Virus record (IMG/VR): IMGVR_UViG_3300045125_000119
Coordinates: 62,001-126,000 of that record
Direction: 5' to 3' (one strand)
DNA from: a virus
DNA: 64,000 nucleotides
How positions within the stretch are numbered: the stretch's first letter is position 1; each line of letters starts with the position of its first letter. The notes beneath the pieces were generated by a model. That model was given only the letters and a program-made list of their open reading frames with translations, ran no database searches and had not been told where the DNA came from. A program made the position numbers and the translations under genes. Shown piece after piece: positions 1 to 8,646 of the stretch.

Positions 1-60
1 CCCTTGCGGGTGCGCTCGCTTTCCAGGCAGGTCCGGCTGACCATCGTCCGGCCACCTTCC
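1..60 (-). tRNA. tRNA-Ser(GGA), 5' part, cut by the window edge
   Basis: Read on the minus strand it starts GGAAGGT, has a D-arm with GGTC and GCC, then an anticodon loop CTGGAAA (anticodon GGA) and enters a class II variable arm (ACCC-GCAA-GGG). The T-arm and 3' acceptor lie outside the window. One anticodon-stem position is mismatched, as expected for this error-rich sequence. Confidence 0.6.
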
Positions 61-91
61 ATCGAAACTATCTAGCACGAATGATTTCAAA

Positions 92-1216
92 TCAAAAAAT
101 GTAGCGAATTTTACAAAATGGAATTGTTTTTTCCATAATACCTTTAAGAGTGTTGATTGCCTCGCTTTTAATGTTATTTTTATAGCGTAAATTTACCATG
201 CCATTTTGACTCAGTTTCCTTTGTTGAATAACAGGTAAACCAAAGCGATTTTTGGTCTTATCTTCTTCGCTGTCCCAATGTCGCCAAAGATATTGTTCCT
301 CGCCCTTGGGATGCCATTCCATATTTAGTTCGTGTAGATTTTCATTGTGAGTCAAGAAAATAACTTCTGCTTTAAGCTGTTCTTTTGCTTTGCAGTCCAA
401 AATATCGTCCAGTTGACGGAATAATTCCACATAATCTTCTTGCCATCCGTCATAGATGATGACAGGACTCAGGTTGATATGCACTTCATATCCTGCTCGG
501 ACGAAATCATTGATAGCATTGATCCGCTCATCAATAGGAGAGGTTCGCACGTCCACAACCTTAGACGGCTTATGAGGCATTAGGCTAAACCGCACCCTTG
601 TTTTTGCCTTTGGGATCGTAGTTAAGCAAATTACGGTTAACGAATTTAGTGGCAAAACTACCTTTAGCGTTAGGGATACGGGCAAACATATTGATTAGAT
701 CACGAACGTTATTGCTAATCAAATCATCTACACTACAATCGTTATTTTCGCCAATATCCCATGTCCAAAAACGGATCACACTGAGCATTTTCGTCGTTGA
801 TGACTTTAGGGCCCAAGTCGCTCGCACTTACGCTCTATGTGCTTCATGATCTTGTCAATATTGGCAAACACGAGTGATAGGATTGGCGTACCCTTTGCGG
901 CGAGCTACATAACAGTAAGAACAAGCCATCGCACACCCTGATGCGTGTGAGGGGGCAATCCAGTCAGTTGAACGACAATTGGGTCGTGAGGCAATACTTG
1001 CTTTGATGCCAAGAACGAGAAATGTGCCTTGACTTGATTCCAATCACGGACCAAATCCGGGTTCTGATTCAGTTCTTCAATTTTCCAATGACTGTTGACT
1101 TCGATAAGCTCTGTATGTGGACTGTACTTATCAAAGATTTCACGCCCACGCTCAAATTCCAAAGCCTTGGGGTCAAAGTAAAGACGACTAATGTCTAGAA
1201 GCGTTTGAGAATTCAT
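92..1216 (-). CDS. Spore photoproduct lyase-family radical SAM protein (frameshifted)
   Basis: Three overlapping minus-strand frames join into one protein of about 370 residues. The middle part has a radical SAM cluster motif CAMACSYCY (CxxxCxxC) just after PSHASGC. The C-terminal half has RTSPIDERINAINDFVRAGY, LSPVIIYDGW and EVIFLTHNENLHELNMEWHP, which are typical of the SplB/SPL family that repairs UV spore photoproduct (thymine dimers) in DNA. Frames break near 1000, 840 and 600, mostly in short homopolymers. ATG at 1216. It is the last gene of the minus-strand run at the window edge. Substrate is inferred from family; other radical SAM repair roles are possible. Confidence 0.85.
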
Positions 1217-1260
1217 TGGATGAGTGTTGTTTTGCTGTTTTGCTGTTTTGCCGACGAAAA

Positions 1261-1284
1261 CCAGACGGAGATGTCTCCGTCTGG
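1261..1284. terminator. Perfect 11-bp inverted repeat, probable terminator
   Basis: CCAGACGGAGA, a 2-nt loop and TCTCCGTCTGG form a strong hairpin between the tRNA-Leu(CAA) gene and the SPL-family gene. On the minus strand it is followed by GGTTTTCGTC, and on the plus strand a T5 run follows after 9 nt, so either or both strands could terminate here. Confidence 0.5.
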
Positions 1285-1310
1285 TGCAGCATCTTTTTCG
1301 TGGTTATCAA

Positions 1311-1384
1311 TAGCCAAGGTGGGACTCGAACCCACAACCTATTGATTTTGAGTCAATCGCCTCTACCGATTGGGCTACTTGGCC
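1311..1384 (-). tRNA. tRNA with anticodon CAA (Leu), short variable loop
   Basis: All four arms fold: acceptor GGCCAAG/CTTGGCT, anticodon stem ATTGA/TCAAT with loop CTCAAAA, T-arm GTGGG-TTCGAGT-CCCAC, discriminator A. The anticodon CAA reads UUG (Leu), but the variable region is only 5 nt (AGGTT), unlike ordinary class II leucine tRNAs. Confidence 0.85.
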
Positions 1385-1413
1385 TTACTTCACTTCAAAT
1401 CAAATTCGCCTCG

Positions 1414-1632
1414 TTAAAATGTACGTCCCCGCGCCACTAGACAGGCCAAGAATGAGACGAGCGTTCTTTCTCTGTCCGTGAATTCTTCGTCCTTTGGCTT
1501 TTCAGCCAAACTTTCAATCATCGGCAACAGTTCTCGTGCCCGTGCCCATCCTTGATCCTTAACAGCTTGGGCACGAGCGGTTTCCTCTTCAAGTTCCTTT
1601 TGAACTTGTTCTAGTTTGTCTTTCGGGTTCAT
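1414..1632 (-). CDS. Small charged helical protein, function unknown
   Basis: 72-residue intact frame starting [20 protein letters not shown], rich in Glu, Lys and Arg and likely coiled-coil. It overlaps the end of the cysteinyl-tRNA synthetase gene by about 44 nt, as is common in this window. No domain recognised. Confidence 0.5.
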   Translation of the reverse strand: MNPKDKLEQVQKELEEETARAQAVKDQGWARARELLPMIESLAEKPKDEEFTDRERTLVSFLACLVARGRTF

Positions 1633-2847
1633 GACATTTCCAGTTGGAGTTTTTGAAAACTTCGGTGGTTCCATTCGGATTGTCCCTAATTTCGTATCCT
1701 TGGTTCAATACGGCCACACGAACAGCATCGGCGGCGAGCCAGTCTTTTGCGGCCCTCAACTTATTTCTGATTGCGACCATCTGATTTATTGCATCAGGAA
1801 TCAAATCAGATTGCAATCGGAAACCCAAAATATCTGCCATTTCAAAGACGGATTCTTTCGCAACTCCGGCCAGCCGCTTTAACGGAGTGTTAAGATCGTT
1901 GTTCAAAGTCAGCGAAAGCGTCAGTTACACCCTTTTCGGGGCGTGTCGCAGTTTTTCCTGAAGCCCAGCCCACTGTAACGCTATAGAACCGTCGTCAAGG
2001 GCTTCTTTCGACAAAGGTTTTCGATAGTTGGCCTGAAGAACCCAAAAACGAATCAAGTTCGGATCGACACCGGACTGTCGATACCATTTAATCTGGAAGG
2101 CATTGCCTTCAGATTTTCCCATTTTTGGTCGCCGACCTGAACCATACCGTTGTGAAGCCAATGATCGGCTAATGCCCGGCCTTCGTGCAAGCATTCACTT
2201 TGGGCAATTTCGTTTTCGTGGTGGGGGAACATTAGATCGTTCCGCCAGCGTGAATGCTCAATCGGGTCCAGACCGAGTGCGTTCGATCATGACCGAGCAT
2301 TCAAGGTGCCAGCCCGGACGCCCCTGTGGGAAATCGGGTTCCTCGGCCTTCGGACCTTTCCACAGAACGAAATCCTCGCCCGGCGGTCGGCCCGACAACT
2401 TGCCGTAGGTCGGGTGAGACTCGCACCGGAACCGAATGTCCCCGTCACGCTCGTAGGCGTAGCCGTGTTCGACAAACCAACGAGCGGCGACACGCATGGC
2501 ATCCATGAGCGGGGTTACACGAGGGTACTCGTCGGCCCGCCGCACGTTCAACCAGTCCATGTCTTCGTGATAAGCGGCGATGTACCGTTCGGCGATTTCG
2601 GCCGCAGAAACACCTTCCGCCCTCGCACGATTGATGATCTTGTCGTCTACGTCAGTGAAATTTCGAATGTGTGCGAACTTCCACTTCCTGTCACTTCCAC
2701 CGCTTGAGAACGTCCCACTCTATGGTAACTGCGGGCGTGACCGAGATGGCAATAGTCGTAAACGGTCACGCCGCAAGCGTAAAACGTGATCGGCCTTCCT
2801 TCTGGGAGGTTTTTGATGGTCCGGCTCAGGGAGTCGTACATTTTCAT
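1589..2847 (-). CDS. cysS: Cysteinyl-tRNA synthetase (frameshifted)
   Basis: Class I synthetase that charges tRNA-Cys. Four minus-strand frames line up in CysRS order: [20 protein letters not shown] carries the zinc-binding Cys and the HIGH-type motif (HLGH); [20 protein letters not shown] and [12 protein letters not shown] follow in the catalytic domain; [10 protein letters not shown] is the KMSKS loop; NNDLNTP and [20 protein letters not shown] are the C-terminal helical region. Total about 405 residues, slightly shorter than the usual 460. Frames break near 2720, 2570, 2230 and 1915. ATG at 2847. It sits between tRNA-Leu genes, consistent with a phage translation module. Confidence 0.92.
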
Positions 2848-2891
2848 ACGCCGATCCTACCCCGAATTCGACCGGTTGTAAAGTCTCCGAG

Positions 2892-2971
2892 TAGCCCCGG
2901 CGGGACTCGCACCCGCACGCCCGAAGGCGGCACATTTTAAGTGTGCTGTGTCTGCTTTCCACCACGGGGCC
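2892..2971 (-). tRNA. tRNA-Leu(TAA), class II
   Basis: Anticodon stem GCACA/TGTGC with loop CTTAAAA, long variable arm CGCCTTCGGGCG, T-arm GCGGG-TGCGAGT-CCCGC, acceptor GGCCCCG/CGGGGCT with discriminator A. The D-loop seems to lack one or two bases. It lies immediately downstream of the GT9-like gene. Confidence 0.85.
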
Positions 2972-2982
2972 AAAATTCTTCG

Positions 2983-3766
2983 TCAAAAAATGATCCAAAA
3001 ACCGATCCAAACAATGAGCGTGGGACTGAAAAAGGAACCCATTTTTCTGGCGGAACAGCGGCTCCAGATACATGAACCATGCGACCGGCAATCGACCAAC
3101 ATGGTAGCAAAAGTAAGTGTCCGGCAAAACGCAAAATGTCGGCTTGCCAGTTGACCAGCCGATCATCGCCACAGAACTGTGAGAGCCGATCACACACGAA
3201 GAATGGGCCACAAGTTCGACCAACTGACTGACCGTTGTTTTGTCTATGAGGTTCACGACCCCCGGTATGTCGGCGAATTCTTTCTTTGGGCGAAGATATT
3301 CGTGATCGGCGAGATATTCACAAGATTTACCGACGAGGATCGGGACCAAGCCCCATGCTTGAACCGTCAAGCAAACTTGTCGCAGATTTACAATCCTCGC
3401 CAAATCCTTTCTGTCGTCGCTTGAGTAAGGGTGTATTATCGCATATCTTTCGTACTTAACACTCAGTCTTTCTTCTGGAAAATCCAACCTGAGTGGTGTG
3501 AACGCTTCTTCTCCGGCAAGCGGCGTGAAAGCGATTGCGTATTGACCGGTGGCAACGCCAGCAACTTGTGGACAATTCGCAAGTAACTCTCTAATGTTCG
3601 GAAGGTGACAGTCTTCCATTACGAATATGCGGTGCCCGCCCCGATGAGCAAATTCGCCCCTCAAAATGTTGTAAAGGCAGTCTCCAAAGCCGCCGCCGAG
3701 AAAAACCGTCCTGTATTCTGGGCACGTCCCGATTGGACGGCTGTTGGGAAAAAACTTCAACATCAA
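2983..3766 (-). CDS. GT9-like (heptosyltransferase-type) glycosyltransferase
   Basis: About 260 residues. The N-terminus has FLGGGFGDCLYN (glycine loop of GT-B ADP-heptose-type transferases). The second half has YAIIHPYSSDDRKDL and SSCVIGSHSSVAMIGWSTGKP, the pattern of the GT9 nucleotide-sugar site. The frame stays open into the downstream tRNA, so a one-base error in the T6 run near 2984 probably hides the natural TGA at 2983-2985. A second GT9-like gene lies at 45790-46809. Substrate cannot be read from the sequence. Confidence 0.7.
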
Positions 3767-3782
3767 TGCAAAAGAGTAATTT

Positions 3783-3824
3783 CAAAAAAGAAGCGAATGC
3801 ACCTTACTGAAAAGTGCATTCGCT
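3783..3824 (-). terminator. Intrinsic terminator upstream of the GT9-like gene
   Basis: AGCGAATGCAC and GTGCATTCGCT form an 11-bp perfect stem with an 11-nt loop, followed on the minus strand by TCTTTTTTG. It ends transcripts arriving from higher coordinates just before the GT9-like start. Confidence 0.8.
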
Positions 3825-3829
3825 CGCAC

Positions 3830-4140
3830 GAATACGGCCGTATTCTGTGTTGGGTTCCAGACTTCCTCGGCCAGTGTGCTATTACGCCAAAGGGAAACGT
3901 ACCGGATCAGTCGGCCGTGACGTATCTTCCCACTCTTTAGATGGACCCGATTTTTGACAGTGTAAGGTTCCTCGGTAGCGACCCGATTTGCAATACACCA
4001 TTTTTATGCGGGCACGGTGGCTGCCTCTGAGCCAACATCCTGGCTGTCTTAGTTCGCCTAGCGGAAGCGAGTCGTTGTCAACCCCCTCCGTAAATAACCC
4101 AATTCCCACAACACGGCGGCTTGTGCCATCGTTTTGTTGC
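3830..4140. other. Gene-poor stretch with a 16-nt palindrome
   Basis: No convincing gene. It contains a perfect palindrome GAATACGGCCGTATTC at 3830-3845 and, near 3960-4046 on the minus strand, a degenerate tRNA-like stretch (D-arm GGCTCAGAGGCAGCC, CAT in a poor anticodon arm, TCGG-GTCGCTA-CCGA in place of a T-arm) too irregular to call. Confidence 0.4.
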
Positions 4141-4146
4141 GGGCAG

Positions 4147-4230
4147 TGTCCGAGACAGGATTTGAACCTGCACAGGGTTGCCCCCGCCAGCCCCTCAAGC
4201 TGGTGCGTCTGCCAGTTTCGCCACTCGGAC
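4147..4230 (-). tRNA. tRNA-Leu(GAG), class II
   Basis: Acceptor GTCCGAG/CTCGGAC with A73, D-arm GGCGAAACTGGCAGACGC, anticodon stem CCAGC/GCTGG with loop TTGAGGG, variable arm GGGGGCAACCCT, T-arm GCAGG-TTCAAAT-CCTGT. Fully canonical leucine tRNA. Confidence 0.92.
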
Positions 4231-4301
4231 TTAGTTCCGTTCCAGCCATTCCCTAAAAGACAATCGTTGTATTGTGTTAACCGGGCGGTCGGGATTTAAG
4301 A

Positions 4302-4442
4302 TCAACTTGTCGATTTCTTTTTTTGACCCTCTTTACTGTTGAGTCCGGCCCAAGCCGCTTCACGGGTATTGCGTGAATATTTCTTGAACACTCCGGCAAC
4401 GGCCTTCGCTATATCGACGGCGGCTTTCTTTGCATTATTCAT
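4302..4442 (-). CDS. 46-residue basic protein, unknown
   Basis: Intact short frame starting MNNAKKAAVDIAKAVAGVFK and ending in a Lys-rich tail. Its ATG overlaps the stop of the upstream gene (ATGA), which supports translation. No domain recognised. Confidence 0.55.
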   Translation of the reverse strand: MNNAKKAAVDIAKAVAGVFKKYSRNTREAAWAGLNSKEGQKKKSTS

Positions 4443-4870
4443 ACTCCACCTACTTTGGGGGGCTTGACCACCTTCGGTTTGGGCAGAGTTGGCGTTTCGG
4501 GAGTCCCCGATCCGGCTTGACCTCGCTCTTTGGCCTGAATATAGAAAACGAAAGAAGTCTTGTTGTCTGTGGAAGATTTCGAGGGCGAGTCGGTTTCTCG
4601 GTAAACCAAAGCCAATTTCGTGGTCGGACTCTCGAAGTTCAAAAACTCTTTGAGTCTGGGCAACACACTCGCAATAAATTCCCGACTGCCCGTGATTCGC
4701 ACGCCGTCTTCGGCGTATGTCGTTCCCTGGTGGTCATAGCGCCCGGCGTCATCTGGATCGGCACGTCGGGACGAAGTCCCTGCCAGAACCGGATAATTTC
4801 GTCCTTTGTGGCCTTCCATTTTTGGTTTGGCTGCCGGGGCCATCGGCTGTTGGGCCGGTTGTTCCGCCAT
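4439..4870 (-). CDS. Hypothetical protein with Pro-rich ends (143 aa)
   Basis: Intact frame. The first 17 residues are Ala/Pro/Gln-rich and the tail is TLPKPKVVKPPKVGGV; the middle (FIASVLPRLKEFLNFESPTT) looks folded. Overlaps the next gene by ATGA. No family recognised. Confidence 0.65.
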   Translation of the reverse strand: MAEQPAQQPMAPAAKPKMEGHKGRNYPVLAGTSSRRADPDDAGRYDHQGTTYAEDGVRITGSREFIASVLPRLKEFLNFESPTTKLALVYRETDSPSKSSTDNKTSFVFYIQAKERGQAGSGTPETPTLPKPKVVKPPKVGGV

Positions 4871-4913
4871 CCACTCCAGTAAACGTCTGCATGAGGTTAT
4901 TTAGCGATGTCGA

Positions 4914-5111
4914 TCAAAATATCACGGCATAACCCTCTTTGATGATATCGACAACAATATCACAAAGCATTTCCTGAAATTCCGGCTTACACGCAGCCGC
5001 CGTCACAGTCATTACGGCGTCTTCTGGCAGCTCTGGAACGCCTACGGCGAGGATGCGTAGGAACATTTTGACAACGTACCCTTTAGCCTTCTCACGGTCG
5101 CCGACGGTCAA
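4914..5111 (-). CDS. Hypothetical protein (about 65 aa)
   Basis: Open frame containing EKAKGYVVKMFLRILAVGVP and QEMLCDIVVDIIKEGYAVIF. The frame stays open upstream to about 5190 without an ATG, so the start (TTG at 5111 or a frameshifted upstream start) is uncertain. Unknown function. Confidence 0.5.
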   Translation of the reverse strand: MTVGDREKAKGYVVKMFLRILAVGVPELPEDAVMTVTAAACKPEFQEMLCDIVVDIIKEGYAVIF

Positions 5112-5202
5112 ATCGGCCGCAAAGCGGCCAAGTGAAGTTGGCCGTCCGAGCGGGTCAACGTTCCGGCGACGTATTTGTAAAGAAAGTTACAGGTCAATCG
5201 AC

Positions 5203-5649
5203 TCAAGCGTTTGTTCCTGTTCCACTGAAAATGTCCTCGACGGCTCTCGCCGTGCCAAGATAAAGGGTTCCGCCGTCCTCAAGAAACGAGAACCAATTTG
5301 GCAATTTACTCAATTCGGTCAAAAACTGCTATGCTCAACCACGGAACCCATTCCGGCAAGGGTGCAAATCCATCAGGGTCACGCCGTTAAGCGGGTTCCA
5401 ACAGGTGATGGCCCGGCCCATAATCGGAACGTAGTCGTAATCTTCACCTTTTAGTTTCTTCTTTTTGTTCATCCACGCTTCCCAACTGTGCCGTGAGTTA
5501 AACGGCTCGAAACTGGTCGGCGTTTTGGCGAGGTAGCCGTCTCCATCACACGGGATCGCTTCGACCAGTTTCCACAGCCGTTTGTACGGTTCGCTTGCGT
5601 CTTTAGGCGGAATGTACTCCCAGAAGCACCTGACGGAAGACGGTTTCAT
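5203..5649 (-). CDS. Hypothetical protein (frameshifted, about 149 aa)
   Basis: First frame begins MKPSSVRCFWEYIPPKDASE; a one-base break in the A5 run near 5325 joins it to LTELSKLPNWFSFLEDGGTL. Trp/Tyr-rich N-terminal half. No family recognised. Confidence 0.6.
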
Positions 5650-5701
5650 TTTCTGTCCTTCTTACCGTACTTCGATTGGATGTACGGATCGTCGGAGGAA
5701 A

Positions 5702-5875
5702 TCACGCAGCATTTGTTCGTTCGCTTTTTCGTTCCACCTGTGCATCCAGAAACAAGAGCGGAACCATAATTGCCATAACGACCGAGAACCAGAAAAGAGG
5801 CATCAGAGTGTTTCGTTCGTAACATGCGATCCCGACGAGAATGAGCAAGCATTCCCATCGGGTGAATCGTAACAC
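5702..5875 (-). CDS. Small two-helix membrane protein, tentative
   Basis: GTG-started 57-residue frame with two hydrophobic stretches, WECLLILVGIAC and MPLFWFSVVMAIMVPLLFL, and a charged tail. A competing longer frame over 5646-5951 is Arg/Ser-rich and looks like a shadow. Could be a holin-like or other small membrane protein; nothing more can be said. Confidence 0.4.
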   Translation of the reverse strand: MLRFTRWECLLILVGIACYERNTLMPLFWFSVVMAIMVPLLFLDAQVERKSERTNAA

Positions 5876-5978
5876 GTCCGAATCTATTGTCGTTTCTCGA
5901 ACGGGTGTTTTCTCGGACCTTTTGCAATTTCTTCGGAGGGATCGTGTGCAATTCCTTCAGTTTTGCAGGAGGATGCAG

Positions 5979-6098
5979 TTACCGTGGATCGTTGCGGCAC
6001 TCGGCAGCGGTCTGAATCTCAAGAGTGCTACCGGTGTCGCAATAGTCCACAACGAACTTGACATCATCCTTCATTTCCATGTTTTGTCGAACTATCAT
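5979..6098 (-). CDS. 39-residue acidic protein, tentative
   Basis: Short intact frame starting MIVRQNMEMKDDVKFVVDYC. It overlaps the end of the upstream gene, like its neighbours. Unknown. Confidence 0.4.
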   Translation of the reverse strand: MIVRQNMEMKDDVKFVVDYCDTGSTLEIQTAAECRNDPR

Positions 6099-6469
6099 CT
6101 GTAGCTTCCGGTGGGTTGAGATATTGTACCACAAGGCCGACGTGCGGCGGTGTTTCCATTTGGTGCCACGGTTTCCCACGGTAATCGAGGAACAGGTCTA
6201 CGAACCCGTGTACCAGTTCCTTTTCCAGGGGAACCCGTAGTTGTCAACGACGGTTCAATTGAGCACACGGCCATATCGGGAACTTCCATCTCCCAATAGC
6301 TCAACTGAAGGGCGTGCAGCCCAAGACGAATAAACTTGTTGTAGTCGGCACAAGCGGCCAGCGACTTGGACCCACGAATCCTCGCGAGTCCCTGTTCCGT
6401 CGTGGGTTCAACGTAGACGCCCCTTTTCAGGTGTTTCCTGCGCGCTTCTAGCGGCGGCGACCGAATCAA
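6064..6469 (-). CDS. Hypothetical protein (frameshifted, about 130 aa)
   Basis: TTG start overlapping the previous stop. The frame with ACADYNKFIRLGLHALQLSY breaks near 6245 and continues with PLEKELVHGFVDLFLDYRGK and PPHVGLVVQYLNPPEATDD. Unknown. Confidence 0.55.
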
Positions 6470-6588
6470 ACGGCGGCTTGGCTCCCGGCGTAGGCTATCA
6501 TGCCCTTCGCCAGATTCTCCAGTTCGTCGTAGGTCAGTTCCTTGTACGAGGGAAGACCCATTGCGTCTTTCAGGTTGTGGCCGAACAT
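6466..6588 (-). CDS. 40-residue hypothetical protein
   Basis: ATG-started intact frame MFGHNLKDAMGLPSYKELTY... ending in AGSQAAV. It overlaps the next gene start, and the Tyr/Glu-rich amphipathic sequence looks coding. Confidence 0.5.
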   Translation of the reverse strand: MFGHNLKDAMGLPSYKELTYDELENLAKGMIAYAGSQAAV

Positions 6589-6603
6589 TGCTCGCCCTTT
6601 CTT

Positions 6604-7134
6604 TCAGTCGATCATCAGCCTTTTGAACCCACTTGCGCCCACAGCCGAAGTCATGTTTTTACGCTTCGGACCAAACGGCTTTGAATCGGCGTACTGAGTC
6701 CAGATGCCGGTCTTGTTTTCCGGGCTAAAACTCTTGGTGCTTCGGACGATTTTGGCGAGCCTGTTAGCTTCGTCCCAATCGTTGAATTTGTAAAAATGCA
6801 AATACACCTCATCGCCTTGGCGGGCAACGAGGTAATAGTGTTCGAGCCAAATGTAGCAGCCAGCCGATTCAGATCCAGCCGCCACGCAGGGCATCAGTTT
6901 GGAACAGTATCGGCCGTACTTCCCTTTGCTCCGTGGATCGTCAGGCCCGAACCATGTGTCGAGCGAGTTCGAGTTTTTCTTCCCCGAATGTCGAGAGTTC
7001 GTGAGCGCTTGAGGATGCCGCTTTTGTTCAGTGTGTCCAGCATCGTTTCGGCTTTTTGCTTGGTTGTAGCAATGCCGTATATCCATGAACGTGTCGTAGT
7101 CGCTATAAACGACAAGATATACTTTGTCATTCAT
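6604..7134 (-). CDS. Hypothetical protein (frameshifted, about 176 aa)
   Basis: Starts MNDKVYLVVYSDYDTFMDI, passes through a second frame carrying TTKQKAETMLDTLNKSGIL, and returns with WFGPDDPRSKGKYGRYCSK and EVYLHFYKFNDWDEANRLAK. Start codon overlaps the upstream stop. Unknown family. Confidence 0.6.
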   Translation of the reverse strand: MNDKVYLVVYSDYDTFMDIRHCYNQAKSRNDAGHTEQKRHPQALTNSRHSGKKNSNSLDTWFGPDDPRSKGKYGRYCSKLMPCVAAGSESAGCYIWLEHYYLVARQGDEVYLHFYKFNDWDEANRLAKIVRSTKSFSPENKTGIWTQYADSKPFGPKRKNMTSAVGASGFKRLMID

Positions 7135-7335
7135 ATTCTTTAACCGGAGCAGGGGCTAACTTTTTGAGATAGAAAGTAGACGCCGTGTTATCTACCGCAA
7201 AAGGCTCCCACCACTTTTCATGAACCCTTCGACCACAGATTTCAACGACTTCGTTCAGTACGATTTCCAAATTTGGATTATCGTCATTCCATTGTTCCAC
7301 ACTAACGAATCCAGAGGACCGTAGACCTTAATCAT
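7127..7335 (-). CDS. Hypothetical protein (about 68 aa, frameshifted near start)
   Basis: ATG at 7335 overlaps the upstream stop (ATGATTAA). After a break near 7300 the frame reads VEQWNDDNPNLEIVLNEVVE and ends APAPVKEYE. Unknown. Confidence 0.55.
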
Positions 7336-7564
7336 TTGCCACACGACAAACCTCGATCCGTTGCACGTTGAACGCCTTCATCGAACACGTCGATGAGGCG
7401 ATTGGTGCCAGAAGGTAGGCGGGACCATCATCGCCGTAGCGAGCGATGATGGTCGGTAATGCGCCCTGTTCGCAGTGATAAAGATCAAGCTGCATGGGGC
7501 CGCTGTTTGAATAGCACCCAAGAAAGGTGCATTTGACACAGTCGTGTTGGTAGCGAGGCGTCAT
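7328..7564 (-). CDS. Small Cys-rich phage protein of unknown function (78 aa)
   Basis: Intact frame with HDCVKCTFLGC, DLYHCEQG and TIIARYGDDGPAYLLAP. The layout (CxxC, then a Cys, then an IARYGDDGP block) matches a small conserved family often seen in phage genomes, likely zinc-binding. ATGA overlap with the upstream gene. Confidence 0.7.
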   Translation of the reverse strand: MTPRYQHDCVKCTFLGCYSNSGPMQLDLYHCEQGALPTIIARYGDDGPAYLLAPIASSTCSMKAFNVQRIEVCRVAND

Positions 7565-7844
7565 TCCAATTCTTTCAACTGCCGTTTGAAGTCGTCGTCA
7601 GCGGCCAGTTCTTTTTCGGACTTCTGACGCTTCGGGAACTTGTGGCTGGCGCAGACCATGCCACCCGGCCCTGCCGCAGTCGTAAGCGTCTTTCTTGCGG
7701 AACCTGCCGATCTGATCGTCGGCAGGCACTCGACAACGAGACGGGTCTCTTCGATCCGATCAAGTTGTAGTCTTTGTTTCTTTCGGTGTGAATACGACGG
7801 TGCTTACGCCACTCTCTGCGAGCGACGGCCTCGTCTCGTGCCAT
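7561..7844 (-). CDS. Small Cys-motif protein (frameshifted)
   Basis: Starts MARDEAVARREWRKHRRIHT. After breaks near 7755 and 7680 it contains a KDAYDCG segment and VCASHKFPKRQKSEKELAAD, ending KRQLKELE. This DCG...C..C...KFPKR layout is a short, probably zinc-binding phage family. Function unknown. Confidence 0.55.
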
Positions 7845-7951
7845 CTCTACATCGAACCAACTCTCCGTAATGAGTAAGGGACAGGAGCCTCTTACTTTGG
7901 AGGTTGGTGACGGCGTTGTTCATGTTGCTCTCTAATCGCCCCGAAGGGCGG

Positions 7952-8023
7952 TGTCCAGTGAAGTCGAACCCACAAGACTTCCGTTTTAAGCGGAAGATGT
8001 TTACCAATTACAATCAACTGGAC
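7952..8023 (-). tRNA. tRNA with anticodon TAA (Leu), short variable loop
   Basis: Anticodon stem TTCCG/CGGAA with loop CTTAAAA, variable region GTCTT, acceptor GTCCAG/CTGGAC with discriminator A. The T-arm is imperfect (GTGGG-TTCGAC-TTCAC) and may contain a base error. D-arm is leucine-like (ATTGTAATTGGTAAACAT). Confidence 0.65.
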
Positions 8024-8038
8024 ATATCTATCAACCAA

Positions 8039-8256
8039 TCAGAGTAATCCACATATCTTCGCCGACTTCAGAGCGGTTCCAGTCCAAGTGACCAAGACGT
8101 TATTTTCTCCAACCGACTGAACATTGCAGACATAATTTGTAACCCCGTCTACATTTCGTGTCATGTAGACGAAATCAGTGAGTGCCTAGATCGTGCCGAG
8201 AAATCAAAAGACTTTCGGCTCCCGTCGCCCACCATTTTGCCAACGAACTTTTTCAT
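8039..8256 (-). CDS. Hypothetical protein (frameshifted, about 75 aa)
   Basis: Starts MKKFVGKMVGDGSRKSFDFS, breaks near 8190 and continues FVYMTRNVDGVTNYVCNVQS to LVTWTGTALKSAKICGLL. Start lies two bases after the upstream stop. Unknown. Confidence 0.6.
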
Positions 8257-8257
8257 T

Positions 8258-8466
8258 TCAGTCTTCGCCGGAAATTGTAGCATGAAGTCGTGCGTCCCGC
8301 CACGCTTCTTCCTGCGTCTTACCGGACCCATAAACGAGTGACCCCAGAGCGTCAAAGACTGCCCAATCGTAAGTCACATCGTCGGCCTCGAACAGCTTGT
8401 CCATGACTGCGTTCGGGCGGTGGCACGAACCCAAGCTTCATCGTCATTCACGTCGGACTTATTCAT
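8258..8466 (-). CDS. Hypothetical protein (frameshifted, about 68 aa)
   Basis: Starts MNKSDVNDDEAWVRATA, breaks near 8405 and continues VMDKLFEADDVTYDWAVFDA with GKTQEEAWRDARLHATIS. Ends next to the start of the following gene. Unknown. Confidence 0.6.
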
Positions 8467-8469
8467 CGT

Positions 8470-8646
8470 CTATACTCCGGTAACGTCTCTTGCTACCTTT
8501 CGAGACGGACGAATCCGGTTCTGGTGCAGCATCTTTGCACGTTGTTCTCGCAGCATTTTGCGGCTCTGGCAATATTCGCCGGATCGAGAGCCGCTTTCAC
8601 CCTTGCGACAGAAGCGAAATGCCGGATCGCTGGTGATCTTTTCCAT
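8470..8646 (-). CDS. 58-residue basic protein, unknown
   Basis: Intact frame starting MEKITSDPAFRFCRKGESGS with strongly basic C-terminal half (RKMLREQRAKMLHQNRIRPS). Probably nucleic-acid binding on charge alone. It contains a 17-nt stretch also found at 1281-1297. Confidence 0.55.
   Translation of the reverse strand: MEKITSDPAFRFCRKGESGSRSGEYCQSRKMLREQRAKMLHQNRIRPSRKVARDVTGV

Noticed and set aside
3958-4046. Degenerate tRNA-like stretch with CAT and a TCGG-GTCGCTA-CCGA arm
   Set aside because: Acceptor and anticodon stems do not form; kept only as a note because its loop resembles the serine T-loops.
5646-5951. 101-codon minus-strand frame
   Set aside because: Arg/Ser/Lys-rich; an alternative frame gives a clear hydrophobic protein.
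7804-7923. 39-codon minus-strand frame starting MNNAVTNLQSKR
   Set aside because: Becomes Arg-rich and overlaps the start of the next gene in the wrong frame; too weak to call.
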